From assembly GCA_945902215.1 (NCBI GenBank), contig CAMDML010000032.1:1-33695 (forward strand): a stretch of 33,695 nt of DNA, given 5' to 3'. The notes beneath the pieces are model-generated. The model had not been told where the DNA came from. It searched no databases and was given only the letters and a program-made list of their open reading frames with translations. A program made the position numbers and the translations under genes. The DNA is from Klebsiella pneumoniae. Its GTDB lineage: Bacteria; Pseudomonadota; Gammaproteobacteria; Pseudomonadales; Pseudohongiellaceae. Positions 8,849-17,067 of this stretch are shown here, piece after piece; within the stretch, counting starts at the first letter, position 1, and the number at the start of each line of letters is the position of its first letter.

Positions 8849-9838
8849 ATGAGCAATCCAGTTGTAGTTGATCCACGAATAGCTGATCCACAGATAGCCC
8901 CGCCCAGAAAAGTCGTGCAGGGCGAAAAGCTGCGGGGCGCGGACAAACTCGCGCGCATCCCGGTAAAAATCCTGCCGACTGAAGAGCTTCCGAAAAAGCC
9001 TGACTGGATTCGTGTGCGCATGGGCAGTTCCGCCCGTGTCGACGCCATCAAACAAACGCTACGCAAGCACAAATTGAGTTCGGTATGCGAGGAAGCTTCT
9101 TGTCCCAATCTCGGCGAATGCTTCAGTCACGGCACTGCTACCTTCATGATCATGGGCGACATCTGCACGCGCCGCTGTCCCTTCTGCGATGTCGCGCATG
9201 GCCGCCCCAATGCGTTGATGGAAAACGAGCCGCGGGAACTTGCCGAGGCGATTCATGAAATGGGGTTGCGTTATGTCGTGGTCACCTCAGTTGACCGTGA
9301 CGACTTGCGCGACGGCGGCGCCGATCATTTCGCACGCTGCATTGCTGAAACACGCCGGCTGAATCCCGAGATCAAGATTGAAGTGCTGGTGCCGGATTTC
9401 CGCGGTCGCGGCGACATCGCGCTGAACATTCTTACTGCAACCAGACCCGATGTGTTCAACCACAATCTGGAAACGGTGCCGTCGCTGTACAAGAAAGTGC
9501 GTCCCGGTTCTGACTATCAGTGGTCACTGAATTTGCTGAAGCAGTACAAGGCCATGGCGCCCGAGGTAATTACCAAGTCCGGCATCATGGTGGGAGTGGG
9601 GGAAACACGTGCAGAAGTACTGCAAACGCTGCAAGACCTGTACACACACAATATCGACATGGTCACCATCGGCCAGTATCTGCAGCCGAGCCGTTCGCAT
9701 CTACCGGTTGATCGTTTCGTGCATCCAGACGAGTTTGCCGAGTATGAGCGTATCGGTACAGCCATGGGTTTCCGGCATGTCGCCAGTGGCCCGATGGTCA
9801 GATCCTCATATCACGCCGACAAGCAGTCGGGGATTTGA
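8849..9838 (+). CDS. lipA: Lipoyl synthase (radical SAM)
   Basis: Inserts two sulfur atoms into protein-bound octanoyl chains, completing lipoate. The 329-residue protein has both iron-sulfur sites. The auxiliary cluster is ligated by Cys80, Cys85 and Cys91 ([12 protein letters not shown]), and the SAM cluster by Cys106, Cys110 and Cys113 (CTRRCPFC). The C-terminal RSSYHA holds the serine that ligates the auxiliary cluster. The ATG at 8849 has only a weak Shine-Dalgarno. The last 33 bases run into the oppositely oriented holA, so the two genes converge and overlap. Confidence 0.98.
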   Translation: MSNPVVVDPRIADPQIAPPRKVVQGEKLRGADKLARIPVKILPTEELPKKPDWIRVRMGSSARVDAIKQTLRKHKLSSVCEEASCPNLGECFSHGTATFMIMGDICTRRCPFCDVAHGRPNALMENEPRELAEAIHEMGLRYVVVTSVDRDDLRDGGADHFARCIAETRRLNPEIKIEVLVPDFRGRGDIALNILTATRPDVFNHNLETVPSLYKKVRPGSDYQWSLNLLKQYKAMAPEVITKSGIMVGVGETRAEVLQTLQDLYTHNIDMVTIGQYLQPSRSHLPVDRFVHPDEFAEYERIGTAMGFRHVASGPMVRSSYHADKQSGI

Positions 9839-10831
9839 CAGGCCTAGCGTGACGCTCGCGAGTTCGTCCCAAGGTCTGTTGTCCAGCAGGCCCTTCACCG
9901 ACTGATCCACCACGCGCGCACGGTCGAGCAGTTTTTGCAGGCTGCCGTGGCTGTGGCGTTTCAGTGCGCCTGCTACCAGATCCTTGCGATTGCTCCATAC
10001 ACCGCGTGCCTGCATCGCGGCTTGCAGGTTTTGTCCCTTTTCTACATCGGCCAGCATGCCGGCCAGATTACGGATTTCCCTGCACAGCATGTTCAGGATA
10101 AACAGACATTCATCGCCTTCTGCTTGCAGGTGATTGAGGATGTTCAGTGCGCGCCCGCTGTTGCCGCCAAGACAGGCATCGGTCAACGCGAACACGGTAA
10201 AGCGTGAATTGTCGACCACAGATTCCAGCACGGTCTGCACATCCAGATGTGTGGTGGTTGCCAGCAGCCGCAATTTTTCTACTTCCTGATTGGCCGCCAG
10301 CAGGTTGCCTTCTACGCGCTCCACCAACACGTCAATGGCTTCCGGGTCGGCGGTCAAGCCATGTTTCTGCAGTCTTTTGCCGATCCACTCAGGCAGGTCA
10401 ACTACCGACACAGGCCAGACCGGGCAAAACACCGCGCGGCTTTCGAGACTGCTGAACCACTTGGTCGACATCGCCTGCTTGTCCACCTTGCCGGTGGTCA
10501 GCAGCAACAGGTTGTCGGGGTTGGGATTGCCCAGATACGTTTCGAGCGCTGCCCGGGCGTCTTCATCTAGTTTGCCGCCGGTGAGCCGCACATCAATCAG
10601 TTTTCGCTCTGCGAACAGCGACAAGGAATTCCCCGAGGCCAGCAACTGGTTCCAGTCAAAATTCGGCACCACGTCCAGCACCTCGCGTTCGCTGAAGCCT
10701 TGTGCTTTGGCAAACTGGCGCACGACGTCGCAGGATTCCTGGATCAACAGCGGTTCATCGCCACTGATCCAGATCAGGGGCAGGGTGTTCTGTTTGAGAC
10801 GGGCGGCAAGTTGGTCGGGTTTGATTTGCAT
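9806..10831 (-). CDS. holA: DNA polymerase III delta subunit
   Basis: Clamp-loader delta subunit that opens the beta clamp. The 341-residue protein matches the HolA length. The N-terminal AAA+-like domain contains [13 protein letters not shown] and the [11 protein letters not shown] segment. The middle region has the family pattern [11 protein letters not shown] followed by [19 protein letters not shown]. The C-terminal collar includes [19 protein letters not shown]. HolA normally follows lptE (and leuS). Here the DNA upstream of its start carries no lptE but the repeat-rich gap. Its stop lies inside the end of lipA on the other strand, an unusual convergent overlap. Confidence 0.95.
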   Translation of the reverse strand: MQIKPDQLAARLKQNTLPLIWISGDEPLLIQESCDVVRQFAKAQGFSEREVLDVVPNFDWNQLLASGNSLSLFAERKLIDVRLTGGKLDEDARAALETYLGNPNPDNLLLLTTGKVDKQAMSTKWFSSLESRAVFCPVWPVSVVDLPEWIGKRLQKHGLTADPEAIDVLVERVEGNLLAANQEVEKLRLLATTTHLDVQTVLESVVDNSRFTVFALTDACLGGNSGRALNILNHLQAEGDECLFILNMLCREIRNLAGMLADVEKGQNLQAAMQARGVWSNRKDLVAGALKRHSHGSLQKLLDRARVVDQSVKGLLDNRPWDELASVTLGLSNPRLLVGVI

Positions 10832-10838
10832 GGGTTGG

Positions 10839-10847
10839 ACTTTAGCA
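10839..10847 (-). promoter_or_regulatory. Possible extended -10 for holA
   Basis: Read on the minus strand, TGCTAAAGT lies 7 bp before the holA ATG. It fits a TGn extended -10 with a 4/6 box. If used, it would give a leaderless or nearly leaderless mRNA; this fits the lack of a visible Shine-Dalgarno. There is no clear -35. Confidence 0.25.
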
Positions 10848-10921
10848 CAGAGGCTTGTTGATGCACGATCTGGACACTCACTCGGGTTTTTCTGTTTGCG
10901 TAGCTACAGCGAAAGGGCCGC

Positions 10922-11042
10922 CTTGGGGTGTCGTTTTGCACCTCCGCTCAGGACCGCCCTACAGAGCACAACTCACCCTTGCCGGGACGCAACCCGGCAA
11001 AGTGCCCTTCCTTCGCTGTTCGGCGCAAAACGACACCCCAAG
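10922..11042 (+). repeat. Hairpin repeat element, copy 1
   Basis: The outer arms 10922-10939 and 11025-11042 are an 18-bp perfect inverted repeat (CTTGGGGTGTCGTTTTGC and its complement), enclosing 85 bases. Inside is a second hairpin with stem TTGCCGGG (10979-10986), loop ACGCAA and stem CCCGGCAA (10993-11000). A 31-base core (10975-11005) occurs again, exactly inverted, in copy 2. No target-site duplication or transposase is visible. It could be a non-autonomous mobile palindrome (REP- or MITE-like) or a structured RNA. Confidence 0.8.
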
Positions 11043-11186
11043 TCGTCCCCTCAAGCTTTAACTGGAATTCACGTGTGTGTCAGTTCGGCGTCAGATCAGA
11101 CACTGCATGCTTTCCCCTTCGCATTTTGTTCAGCTTCCGGAACCCGCGCAGAGCTTGACACCCACGGGAACTCGAGCAATTCCTGA

Positions 11187-11327
11187 GAGGGTGGGCCGGG
11201 GATGCTTTTTTGCGCAGCCCGTCCGCGAGCGGCGCACTTTGCCGGGTTGCGTCCCGGCAAGGGTTAGTTGAGCGCTAAAGCCGACCGCCAGGAGGGCGGA
11301 GCAAAAAACATCCCCGGCCAGGCCCTC
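11187..11327 (-). repeat. Hairpin repeat element, copy 2 (inverted)
   Basis: The same element lies on the opposite strand. Arms 11187-11213 and 11301-11327 pair over GGCCGGGGATG and TTTTTTGC with a single bulged C at 11205, plus an outer GAGGG. They enclose 87 bases. The 31-base core at 11234-11264 is the exact complement of the core in copy 1, and the flanking bases CAACT/TAGTTG are nearly conserved. The arms share only the pattern GGGG-N5-TTTTGC with copy 1, yet each arm matches its own partner. This is the signature of a conserved structure rather than a conserved sequence. Confidence 0.8.
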
Positions 11328-11429
11328 CCAACAGAAGGTAAGCAACACGTTCAACCCGAGTGGGTGTCCAGCAGCCACCAGAACACCCCCAACCCCCCCA
11401 ATTTCCTCCACAAAACCGCCTCCTTAGCC

Positions 11430-11460
11430 TTGCCAGCTCCTCGCCCCACCGTGCTAGAAT
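11430..11460 (+). promoter_or_regulatory. Promoter of the coiled-coil gene
   Basis: An extended -10 TGCTAGAAT (11452-11460) is preceded by TTGCCA (11430-11435), a 5/6 match to the -35 box with a 19-bp spacer. Transcription would begin near 11467, giving a leader of about 60 bases before the ATG at 11527. Confidence 0.5.
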
Positions 11461-11526
11461 GCGCGCCTATTTTTAGCCAACCTGCTATCCAACCACCCCC
11501 CACCAGAGTCCGCCCATATCCCCGCC

Positions 11527-12342
11527 ATGGCCCAGGTATTAAGTCTGAAAGAAATGCGCAGCAGTAGCGCACTCAAAACCGAAATCAGCAAACTGGAGGA
11601 GGAAAAGACCCAGCTTCTGGAGCAAATGGAGCGGCAGAAACTTGTCGAGTCAAAGCTGCGTGACGACCTGCTTGACCATAAAAAAGATTTCGAGCACCTC
11701 GAAAAGCAATTCGACCATTTCGCCGGCGTCGAAGCCGAATTCGAAGCCCTCCAACATCAGGTAGCAATGGAGCGGCTGGAGCAACTGGTCGATGGCGACA
11801 AAAAAGACAGCTTGCTGAAAAAGGAAGTCCAAAAAGCCCGCGCCGAAATGAAAGTAGCACAGGACGAGCTGCGTGAACTCAAAGCCCTCGACCCCCAGCG
11901 CCTGAAACGTCAGGTCACCGACCTGAAGAAAAAGACTCAGGAACAGGCTGCCGACAACCAGAACCTCAACACAGCGTTGGTGAAGGCCCGCAAGGACCTG
12001 AAGGAAACCACCACCGCCAAGGACACTTTCGAAGCCGAGCTGAAAGCCGCGCGTGCTGCCACCGATTCATTCTGGCAATCCGCTGATGGCACCTGGGCCC
12101 TGTTCGAAAGCAGCGCCCGTCTCAAGGATGAAACTGTCGAAGATGATGATAGCTTCAAGCGCATCCGCTGCATGAATCTTGTCTCTGGCATGAGCGCCTT
12201 AAGTGCTATTGGCAAGGACCTCGCCGCTGCCGACAAAGCCGAATGGCTCGGCACTCTGGAAATTCCCGAAGATGTATCACTCGAAGCAGGCAAGCGCCTG
12301 TTGAGCATCGCCGCTGAACTGGAAGACGACGCCAAGGAATAA
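11527..12342 (+). CDS. Coiled-coil protein of unknown function
   Basis: I do not recognise a named family. The 271-residue, very charged protein has no signal peptide or membrane segment, so it is probably cytoplasmic. Residues of about 15-180 show long heptad-like stretches rich in Glu, Lys, Leu and Gln (for example [18 protein letters not shown] and the [19 protein letters not shown] region), predicting an extended coiled coil broken near DPQRLKRQV. The last 80 residues are different: less charged, with [19 protein letters not shown] and [17 protein letters not shown], probably a small globular or helical domain. The gene has its own promoter-like sequence. It begins 200 bp after the second hairpin repeat and lies 56 bp before cinA. 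Codon use is ordinary for the window. Confidence 0.85.
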   Translation: MAQVLSLKEMRSSSALKTEISKLEEEKTQLLEQMERQKLVESKLRDDLLDHKKDFEHLEKQFDHFAGVEAEFEALQHQVAMERLEQLVDGDKKDSLLKKEVQKARAEMKVAQDELRELKALDPQRLKRQVTDLKKKTQEQAADNQNLNTALVKARKDLKETTTAKDTFEAELKAARAATDSFWQSADGTWALFESSARLKDETVEDDDSFKRIRCMNLVSGMSALSAIGKDLAAADKAEWLGTLEIPEDVSLEAGKRLLSIAAELEDDAKE

Positions 12343-12350
12343 AATCCTGG

Positions 12351-12359
12351 TGTTACACT
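12351..12359 (+). promoter_or_regulatory. Possible extended -10 before cinA
   Basis: TGTTACACT fits a TGn extended -10 with a 4/6 box, 39 bp before the cinA ATG. An overlapping alternative TAAGAT lies at 12364-12369. No good -35 is visible, so this is a weak call. Confidence 0.3.
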
Positions 12360-12398
12360 GCGGTAAGATGGTGCTGCACCTCACTACCGGCCACACCC

Positions 12399-13691
12399 AT
12401 GCAACTGGAAATGATCAGTACCGGCGAGGAAGTGCTCTCCGGCCAAATCGTCGACACCAACGCGGCGTGGTTTGCCGACACGATGATGAATCTGGGCATC
12501 GAGTTGCAGCAGCGCACCACTGTTGGTGACCGCATGGACGATCTCGTCCGCACCTTCACCGAACGCAGCACCCAAGCCGATGTCATTCTCGTCAACGGCG
12601 GGCTCGGCCCCACCAGTGACGATCTTTCTTCGGAAGCCATGGCCAAAGCTGCCGGGGTTCCGCTCGTCGAAGATCAGGACTGGCGCATGCATCTCGAGGA
12701 CTGGTTCGCACGGCGCGGCCGCACGATGCCGCAGAGCAATCTCAAACAGTGTCTGCTCCCATCCACCGCAATCATCGTTGACAATCCTGCTGGCTCCGCG
12801 CCGGGCTTTCGCATCAAACTGAATCGCGCCTGGCTGTTCTTCACGCCGGGCGTACCGTTTGAATTCAAGCAAATGGTCACTGAACAGTTTCTGCCCTTTG
12901 TGCGGGAAACTTTTCAGATCGGCACTAGCACGCGCCTGCACAAGTTCCTGACCATCGGCCACGGAGAGTCCACACTCGCGGATCGCATCAAAACCCTGCC
13001 GGTGCCGGACGGCATCACCCTGGGTTATCGCCCCTCGGCCCCACATGTGGAAATCAAGGTGTTTGCACGCGGCCCTGCGGCGCTGGCTTCTATGGACACT
13101 TATATAGCTGCACTCCGCACGCTAATCAAAGAAGCGGTGGTGTCAGAGCGCTTCCCGTCCATTGCCATGGAAGTACATCAATTGTTGCGCGACGGCGGCA
13201 AGACACTCGCGCTCGCCGAATCTTGCACTGGCGGTATGTTGTCGAGTCTTCTGATTGAGTATCCCGGCAGCTCCGACTATCTCCAGCAAAGTATCGTCAC
13301 CTATTCGAACGCCGCCAAAACCAGCTTGCTCGGTGTGCCTGCAGAGGTGCTGGCAACACATGGCGCTGTCTCTACCGAAACTGCCCTGGCCATGGTGCGC
13401 GGGGCACGCGCACAACCTGATACTGACTTTGCCCTGGCGATCACCGGCATTGCCGGGCCGGATGGCGGCACACCCGACAGACCAGTCGGCACCGTGGTAA
13501 TCGCACTCGCCGATCGCAGCAGTTGCTGGGTGCAAACCGTGGCACTGGGTCAGCGTTCACGCACACTGGTGCGCACCATGAGTTGTGCAGTGGCGCTCGA
13601 CATGCTGCGCCGCAGATTGCTGAACCAGAACCCAATCGCGTCTTATCCCTTCATTCCAGCGAAGAACATTCACATGGAGGGTGGCCATTAA
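12399..13691 (+). CDS. cinA: CinA: competence/damage-inducible protein with NMN deamidase domain
   Basis: Full-length two-domain CinA of 430 residues. Residues 1-170 form the MoaB/MogA-like (COG1058) domain with [15 protein letters not shown] and [11 protein letters not shown]; in bacteria that have been tested it hydrolyses ADP-ribose pyrophosphate. Residues of about 255-415 form the PncC domain, which converts NMN to nicotinic acid mononucleotide. Its AESCTGG motif carries the catalytic Ser275, and YSNAAK and [11 protein letters not shown] are intact. The product feeds NadD, encoded 11 kb upstream, although the two genes are not linked in transcription. The frame overlaps the start of the phosphatase gene by 11 bp, suggesting coupling. 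Confidence 0.95.
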   Translation: MQLEMISTGEEVLSGQIVDTNAAWFADTMMNLGIELQQRTTVGDRMDDLVRTFTERSTQADVILVNGGLGPTSDDLSSEAMAKAAGVPLVEDQDWRMHLEDWFARRGRTMPQSNLKQCLLPSTAIIVDNPAGSAPGFRIKLNRAWLFFTPGVPFEFKQMVTEQFLPFVRETFQIGTSTRLHKFLTIGHGESTLADRIKTLPVPDGITLGYRPSAPHVEIKVFARGPAALASMDTYIAALRTLIKEAVVSERFPSIAMEVHQLLRDGGKTLALAESCTGGMLSSLLIEYPGSSDYLQQSIVTYSNAAKTSLLGVPAEVLATHGAVSTETALAMVRGARAQPDTDFALAITGIAGPDGGTPDRPVGTVVIALADRSSCWVQTVALGQRSRTLVRTMSCAVALDMLRRRLLNQNPIASYPFIPAKNIHMEGGH

Positions 13692-15639
13692 AATCGTCTT
13701 TTCCATCCGCTGGAAAATGATCATCTCCATCATTCTGCCGCTGCTTGTAATTGAAGGCATCGTGATGGGGCTGACCCTGCAGCGCGTCTACAATTCTGCA
13801 TCTGAAACGCTGCAACAGCAGCATCTGCGCGAAGTGAACCTGCTGGCGCAAAGCATCGACAACGAAATGCAGTCGCTGGCACGCATCGCCGAAGACCTCG
13901 CCGGCTTCCTCAACATCCGGCAAGATCTGCAAGAACGCGACCTGTATGCACTGCTAAGCCAGAATGCGGGCCGCAACCCCTTGTTGTACGGCGCTGCAAT
14001 CGCGTTCGAGCCCTTTGCCTATACTGCTGACAAGGAACTGTTTTCGCCCTACGTCTACGACAACGATCTCAAGCAAATGGATATTGGCGCCGATGGCTAT
14101 GATTACACTGACGGCACCTGGGAGTGGTACTCGGCGGTCAAGGCCACCCAACGCGGAACGTGGACTGAGCCTTATTTCGACAGCGGTGCCGGCAATCTGG
14201 CGATGACCACCTACTCGCATCCCCTGCTGAGGGACGGCGCCTTCATCGGCGTTGTCACCGTGGATTTGCGGCTCCACGAACTGAGCCGGAAAATTTCAGC
14301 CCAACTGGAAAGCGACCAATTCATGATCATGAGTGCGGAGGGCCGCTTCGTGTCGCACTACCGGCCGGAACTGGCGCTCAAATCAACCCTGCTGGAATTC
14401 GGGGCAGAGCAAACCAGCCCCGAGTACCAAGCAGTCGCCGACGCGATTTTGGCGGGTGAAAGCGGGCTGGGCATCGTCAACGATCTGCGCCTCGACGGCG
14501 CCAGGGTGCCTGGTGCCACCTGGATTTTCTACACCCCCATTCCTTCCACCGGCTGGTTTCTGGCCACCCTGCATTCGGAGAGTGACCTCACCCAACCCCT
14601 GCGCGAGCAGATCAACATCGCCCTGCTCGGATTGTCGCTCACCATTCTGCTGATCTTCGCGCTGGTATGGTTGATGAGCTCGCGCATTGCACGGCCGATC
14701 AAGAAGCTTGAAGCGGCAGTGTCCGACGTGGCCCGGGGCAAGCTCGACACGGTCATCGAAAACATCCGCTCACTCGATGAACTCGGCCGCCTCAGCGTCG
14801 GTTTTAACCGCATGTTGAAAAGCCTGAAAAAGCAGATCGACATCCAGAGCCAGCAAGACGCTGCGCAGAAATTGCTGGAACACGAATGGCAGATGGCGCG
14901 CGAAACGCAGCGCTCCCTGTTGCCCACCGAGTTCCCGCCCTTCCCCGATCGCAAAGAGTTCGATCTGTATGCGGTGAACCAGGCCGCGAAACATGTTGCC
15001 GGTGATTTTTTCGATTTTTTCCTGATCAACCCGAAGACGTTGGTATTTCTTATCGCCGACGTATCTGGCAAAGGCATGAGTGCCGCGCTGGTAATGGCGG
15101 TGTCACGCACCATCGTGCGCGACCTGGCCCAAAGCGGCAAATCCCCTGCTGATATCCTGCGCGAAACCAATGAACGGCTACGCGATAACCAAAAAGGCGC
15201 GGCCTTCGTCACCATTTTTCTCGGCTGCTACACCATTGCTACCGGCCGCATTGTGTATGCCAACGGCGGCCACATGCCGCCTTTTCTGATCGGCAAGAAC
15301 GGCACTGTGCAAACCGTGGGCGAGGCCACCGGCACCATTGTCGGCATGCTTGAGCAACAGGAATACCGCAATGCCGAACTGCGGCTGCAGCAGGGCGAAA
15401 CCTTGCTGCTCTATACCGACGGGTTCCCGGAAGCACGTTCAAAGAGCGGTGAATTCTTTGGACCCGGCCGCATCAAGGGCTTCCTGCAAAATCACGCCAA
15501 AAGCAGCCCGAGTGTGCTGTGCGAAGCAGCGATCCGCGAGACCAGCGCCTTCCAGAACCAGCACCTCGCTGACGACATCACCCTGCTCGCCCTGCGCCGC
15601 AATACCGGCACATTGGGCAGCTATCTGCTGAAAATTTGA
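13681..15639 (+). CDS. Membrane Cache-HAMP-PP2C (SpoIIE/RsbU-type) serine phosphatase
   Basis: Predicted sensor phosphatase of 652 residues. The N-terminal helix (about 12-32) and a second helix (about 318-340) bracket a periplasmic dCache-type sensor domain containing [11 protein letters not shown] and the GVVTVDLRL strand. A HAMP domain (about 340-395: [19 protein letters not shown]) links to a PP2C domain (about 410-645). Metal-binding acids are present: Asp442 and Asp445 (GDFFD), Asp460 (DVSGKG) and Asp631/Asp632 (DDITLL). The family dephosphorylates STAS-domain anti-anti-sigma factors, but no STAS or anti-sigma kinase gene is nearby, so the target is unknown. The start is uncertain. GGAGG at 13676-13680 abuts GTG 13681, too close for normal use, while an ATT at 13687 and an ATG at 13717 are in frame. 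Confidence 0.93.
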   Translation: MAIKIVFSIRWKMIISIILPLLVIEGIVMGLTLQRVYNSASETLQQQHLREVNLLAQSIDNEMQSLARIAEDLAGFLNIRQDLQERDLYALLSQNAGRNPLLYGAAIAFEPFAYTADKELFSPYVYDNDLKQMDIGADGYDYTDGTWEWYSAVKATQRGTWTEPYFDSGAGNLAMTTYSHPLLRDGAFIGVVTVDLRLHELSRKISAQLESDQFMIMSAEGRFVSHYRPELALKSTLLEFGAEQTSPEYQAVADAILAGESGLGIVNDLRLDGARVPGATWIFYTPIPSTGWFLATLHSESDLTQPLREQINIALLGLSLTILLIFALVWLMSSRIARPIKKLEAAVSDVARGKLDTVIENIRSLDELGRLSVGFNRMLKSLKKQIDIQSQQDAAQKLLEHEWQMARETQRSLLPTEFPPFPDRKEFDLYAVNQAAKHVAGDFFDFFLINPKTLVFLIADVSGKGMSAALVMAVSRTIVRDLAQSGKSPADILRETNERLRDNQKGAAFVTIFLGCYTIATGRIVYANGGHMPPFLIGKNGTVQTVGEATGTIVGMLEQQEYRNAELRLQQGETLLLYTDGFPEARSKSGEFFGPGRIKGFLQNHAKSSPSVLCEAAIRETSAFQNQHLADDITLLALRRNTGTLGSYLLKI

Positions 15640-15664
15640 TTCAGCACCGGTTCACCCACTGCCT

Positions 15665-15681
15665 GTTAACGTTAAGTTAAC
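15665..15681. promoter_or_regulatory. GTTAA-repeat palindrome, candidate operator of the metal cluster
   Basis: GTTAACGTTAAGTTAAC is an imperfect palindrome made of two GTTAAC ends around GTTAA, with the perfect 10-bp palindrome TTAACGTTAA at 15666-15675. It lies 92 bp before the first gene of the metal-transport cluster and in the only sizeable gap upstream of it. It resembles no regulator box that I can name with confidence; the spacing differs from the Zur core. Confidence 0.35.
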
Positions 15682-15772
15682 CGTTCTGCTACAGAGCGGG
15701 CTTACGGTAGCGTTGTATTGGCCAAAAGCCTGTGCAACCATGAATCGATGAGATATTTGGGGTAACTGCACC

Positions 15773-16105
15773 GTGCACAAAATATTCACATTGCGCTTTA
15801 TCAAAATTCCGCCGCTGGCGCTTTTAACTTGGTGTTTCTGCTTCCCCGTGCAGGCACACTCGCCATTGTTTGACTGCTTCGACAATGGCGACGCCACCAT
15901 CACCTGCGAAGGCGGCTTCTCCGATGGCTCCTCAGCCGCCGGGGTTGCGATTCGTGTTGTTGATGCGCAAGGCAAAGTGCTCGAACAAGGCGAACTGGCT
16001 GCAGACAGCAGCATAACGCTGGCACGACCTGCAGGTGAGTTCTCGGTCGTGTTCGCCGCCGGCGAAGAACACAGCATTACTGTCTTGGGCGACGACATTA
16101 TCTGA
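15773..16105 (+). CDS. Small exported protein of the metal-uptake cluster
   Basis: I cannot assign a function. The 110-residue protein (GTG start, preceded by GGGG at 15760-15763) has a Sec signal peptide of about 28 residues ending PVQA. After it comes an 80-residue acidic beta-rich domain with CFDNGDATITCEGGFSDGSS, two cysteines that could pair, and repeated short strands (VAIRVVDAQGKV, SVVFAAGEEHSITV). This looks like a small Ig-like or transthyretin-like periplasmic fold. The DNGD segment and the acidic character could suit metal contact, but no His-rich motif is present. It heads a plus-strand gene series ending in a metal ABC transporter and a PepSY protein, so a periplasmic metal-handling role is inferred from context only. 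Confidence 0.8.
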   Translation: MHKIFTLRFIKIPPLALLTWCFCFPVQAHSPLFDCFDNGDATITCEGGFSDGSSAAGVAIRVVDAQGKVLEQGELAADSSITLARPAGEFSVVFAAGEEHSITVLGDDII

Positions 16106-16172
16106 CCCCTGTCTTACTTCAATGATCTGCTTTGCCACAATAACCTGCATTACCACTATGAGTAGCAAACCG

Positions 16173-17006
16173 ATGAAACTTAAACTTTCCAGCTTCTTGT
16201 GCGGCGTGGCACTTGCCACCGCGAGCCTCGGCGCCTATGCGCATTTTGTAGTGATGTATACCCCGCTCACCGCTCTGGTTCGCGCAGATGATGTCCCTTT
16301 CCACATTGTGTTCACTCACGTCTTTGCCGGCGGGCCGACGATGGCGATGGCAAAACCCCAGCGCTTCTACTACGTGAAGAAAACTGGGCCCGGCGAACCC
16401 GCCGACGAAGTGGATCTGGCGCCGTATCTGGAAGAAGTGCAGTGGCAGAGCGGTGATACTACCGTCAGTGCCTGGAAAGCCAACATCCCGCGCAGCACCA
16501 TGCGTTCGCTGGGCGATTATCAGGTTGTGGTGGAACCCGAGCCCTTTCTTGAAGAAGCCGAAGGACTTTACATCCAGCAGTTTTCCAAAGTCATGATCAA
16601 CGTGGGCGGCGTGCCCGGTAACTGGATGGAAACGCTCGGCCTACCTGCCGAGATCGAAGCCCTGAACAAGCCTTACGCGAACTGGACCGGCGCCGTGTTC
16701 CGCGGCATCGTGTTAAGCGACGGCGTTCCGGTGCCCTTCACGCAAGTGGAAGTCGAATACCTGAACCATCCGCTCGACATCGAGAACAACCGTTTTCAGG
16801 AACAGGCTCTCATCGACCCGCCGCATCCGTCACTTGCCGCGATGGTGATCCTGACCAACGAGCTCGGCGAATTTTCGTTTGCCATGCCCAAGGCTGGTTG
16901 GTGGGGCTTCGCTGCGCTGTCTGTCGGCCCTCAGACGGAATACAAGGGCATGCCGTTGTCGCAAGATGCCATTCTCTGGGTACAGGCCACCGACATTCCT
17001 GAATAG
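16173..17006 (+). CDS. Exported DUF4198-like protein
   Basis: A 277-residue periplasmic protein with a clear Sec signal peptide (MKLKLSSFLCGVALATASLGAYA, cleaved before HFVVM). The mature start with His, the FTHVFAGGP segment, and the late LTNELGEFSFAMPKAGWWGFAAL strands resemble DUF4198/NikK-like periplasmic proteins that accompany nickel, cobalt and other metal transporters. Beta-rich throughout, it has a predicted transthyretin-like domain (about 185-270) where GIVLSDGVPVPFTQVEVEY begins. The ATG at 16158 (MSSKPMKLK) and another at 16122 are in frame; 16173 gives the most normal signal peptide. No strong Shine-Dalgarno is visible. The family assignment is from sequence resemblance, and the metal is unknown. 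Confidence 0.85.
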   Translation: MKLKLSSFLCGVALATASLGAYAHFVVMYTPLTALVRADDVPFHIVFTHVFAGGPTMAMAKPQRFYYVKKTGPGEPADEVDLAPYLEEVQWQSGDTTVSAWKANIPRSTMRSLGDYQVVVEPEPFLEEAEGLYIQQFSKVMINVGGVPGNWMETLGLPAEIEALNKPYANWTGAVFRGIVLSDGVPVPFTQVEVEYLNHPLDIENNRFQEQALIDPPHPSLAAMVILTNELGEFSFAMPKAGWWGFAALSVGPQTEYKGMPLSQDAILWVQATDIPE

Positions 17007-17012
17007 GATCAG

Positions 17013-17054
17013 CAACTAACACCAAACAACTTACACCCAACAACTTACACCAAA
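17013..17054. repeat. Three tandem 14-bp repeats upstream of the 207-residue membrane protein gene
   Basis: Units at 17013-17026, 17027-17040 and 17041-17054 follow the pattern CAACTTACACCAAA with one change each in units 1 and 2. They fill most of the gap between a stop at 17006 and the ATG at 17068. The strand is C/A-rich and free of G, so it should be unstructured in the mRNA. The 14-bp unit is not palindromic. Confidence 0.85.
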
Positions 17055-17067
17055 CAAGAATGCAACC

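Larger units (their letters stand above)
10832..11526. other. Gene-free region of about 700 bp with paired hairpin repeats
   Basis: No reading frame here looks like a real gene. The open frames are products of GC-rich repeats and carry no recognisable domains or ribosome sites. The stretch holds two copies of a large palindromic element in opposite orientation (10922-11042 and 11187-11327), about 145 bp of plain sequence between them, and a C-rich segment (11395-11450). It ends in the likely promoter of the coiled-coil gene. The region sits where lptE and leuS would be expected next to holA. Confidence 0.7.

Noticed and set aside
11155-11183. Perfect -35 box TTGACA at 11155-11160
   Set aside because: No acceptable -10 box lies 15-19 bp downstream and no gene follows before the second repeat.
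10204-11186. Plus-strand open frames opposite holA, up to 298 codons
   Set aside because: They lie antisense to a clear holA and show no domain similarity or ribosome site; they are shadow frames of a GC-rich gene.
10928-11271. Open frames of 60-100 codons within the repeat region on both strands
   Set aside because: They arise from the inverted repeat sequences themselves, have no ribosome sites or recognisable domains, and overlap each other on both strands.
11234-11277. Integron attC-like site (GTTGAGC end beside an inverted core)
   Set aside because: GTTGAGC fits the right core consensus, but the matching RYYYAAC on the other side is absent, copy 1 lacks both, and no integrase or cassette array is present.
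10922-11327. CRISPR array
   Set aside because: There are only two copies, they are in opposite orientation and over 100 bp long, and there are no spacers or cas genes.
10922-11327. Retron msr/msd RNA
   Set aside because: The long inverted arms would suit one, but no reverse transcriptase gene is found in the window.
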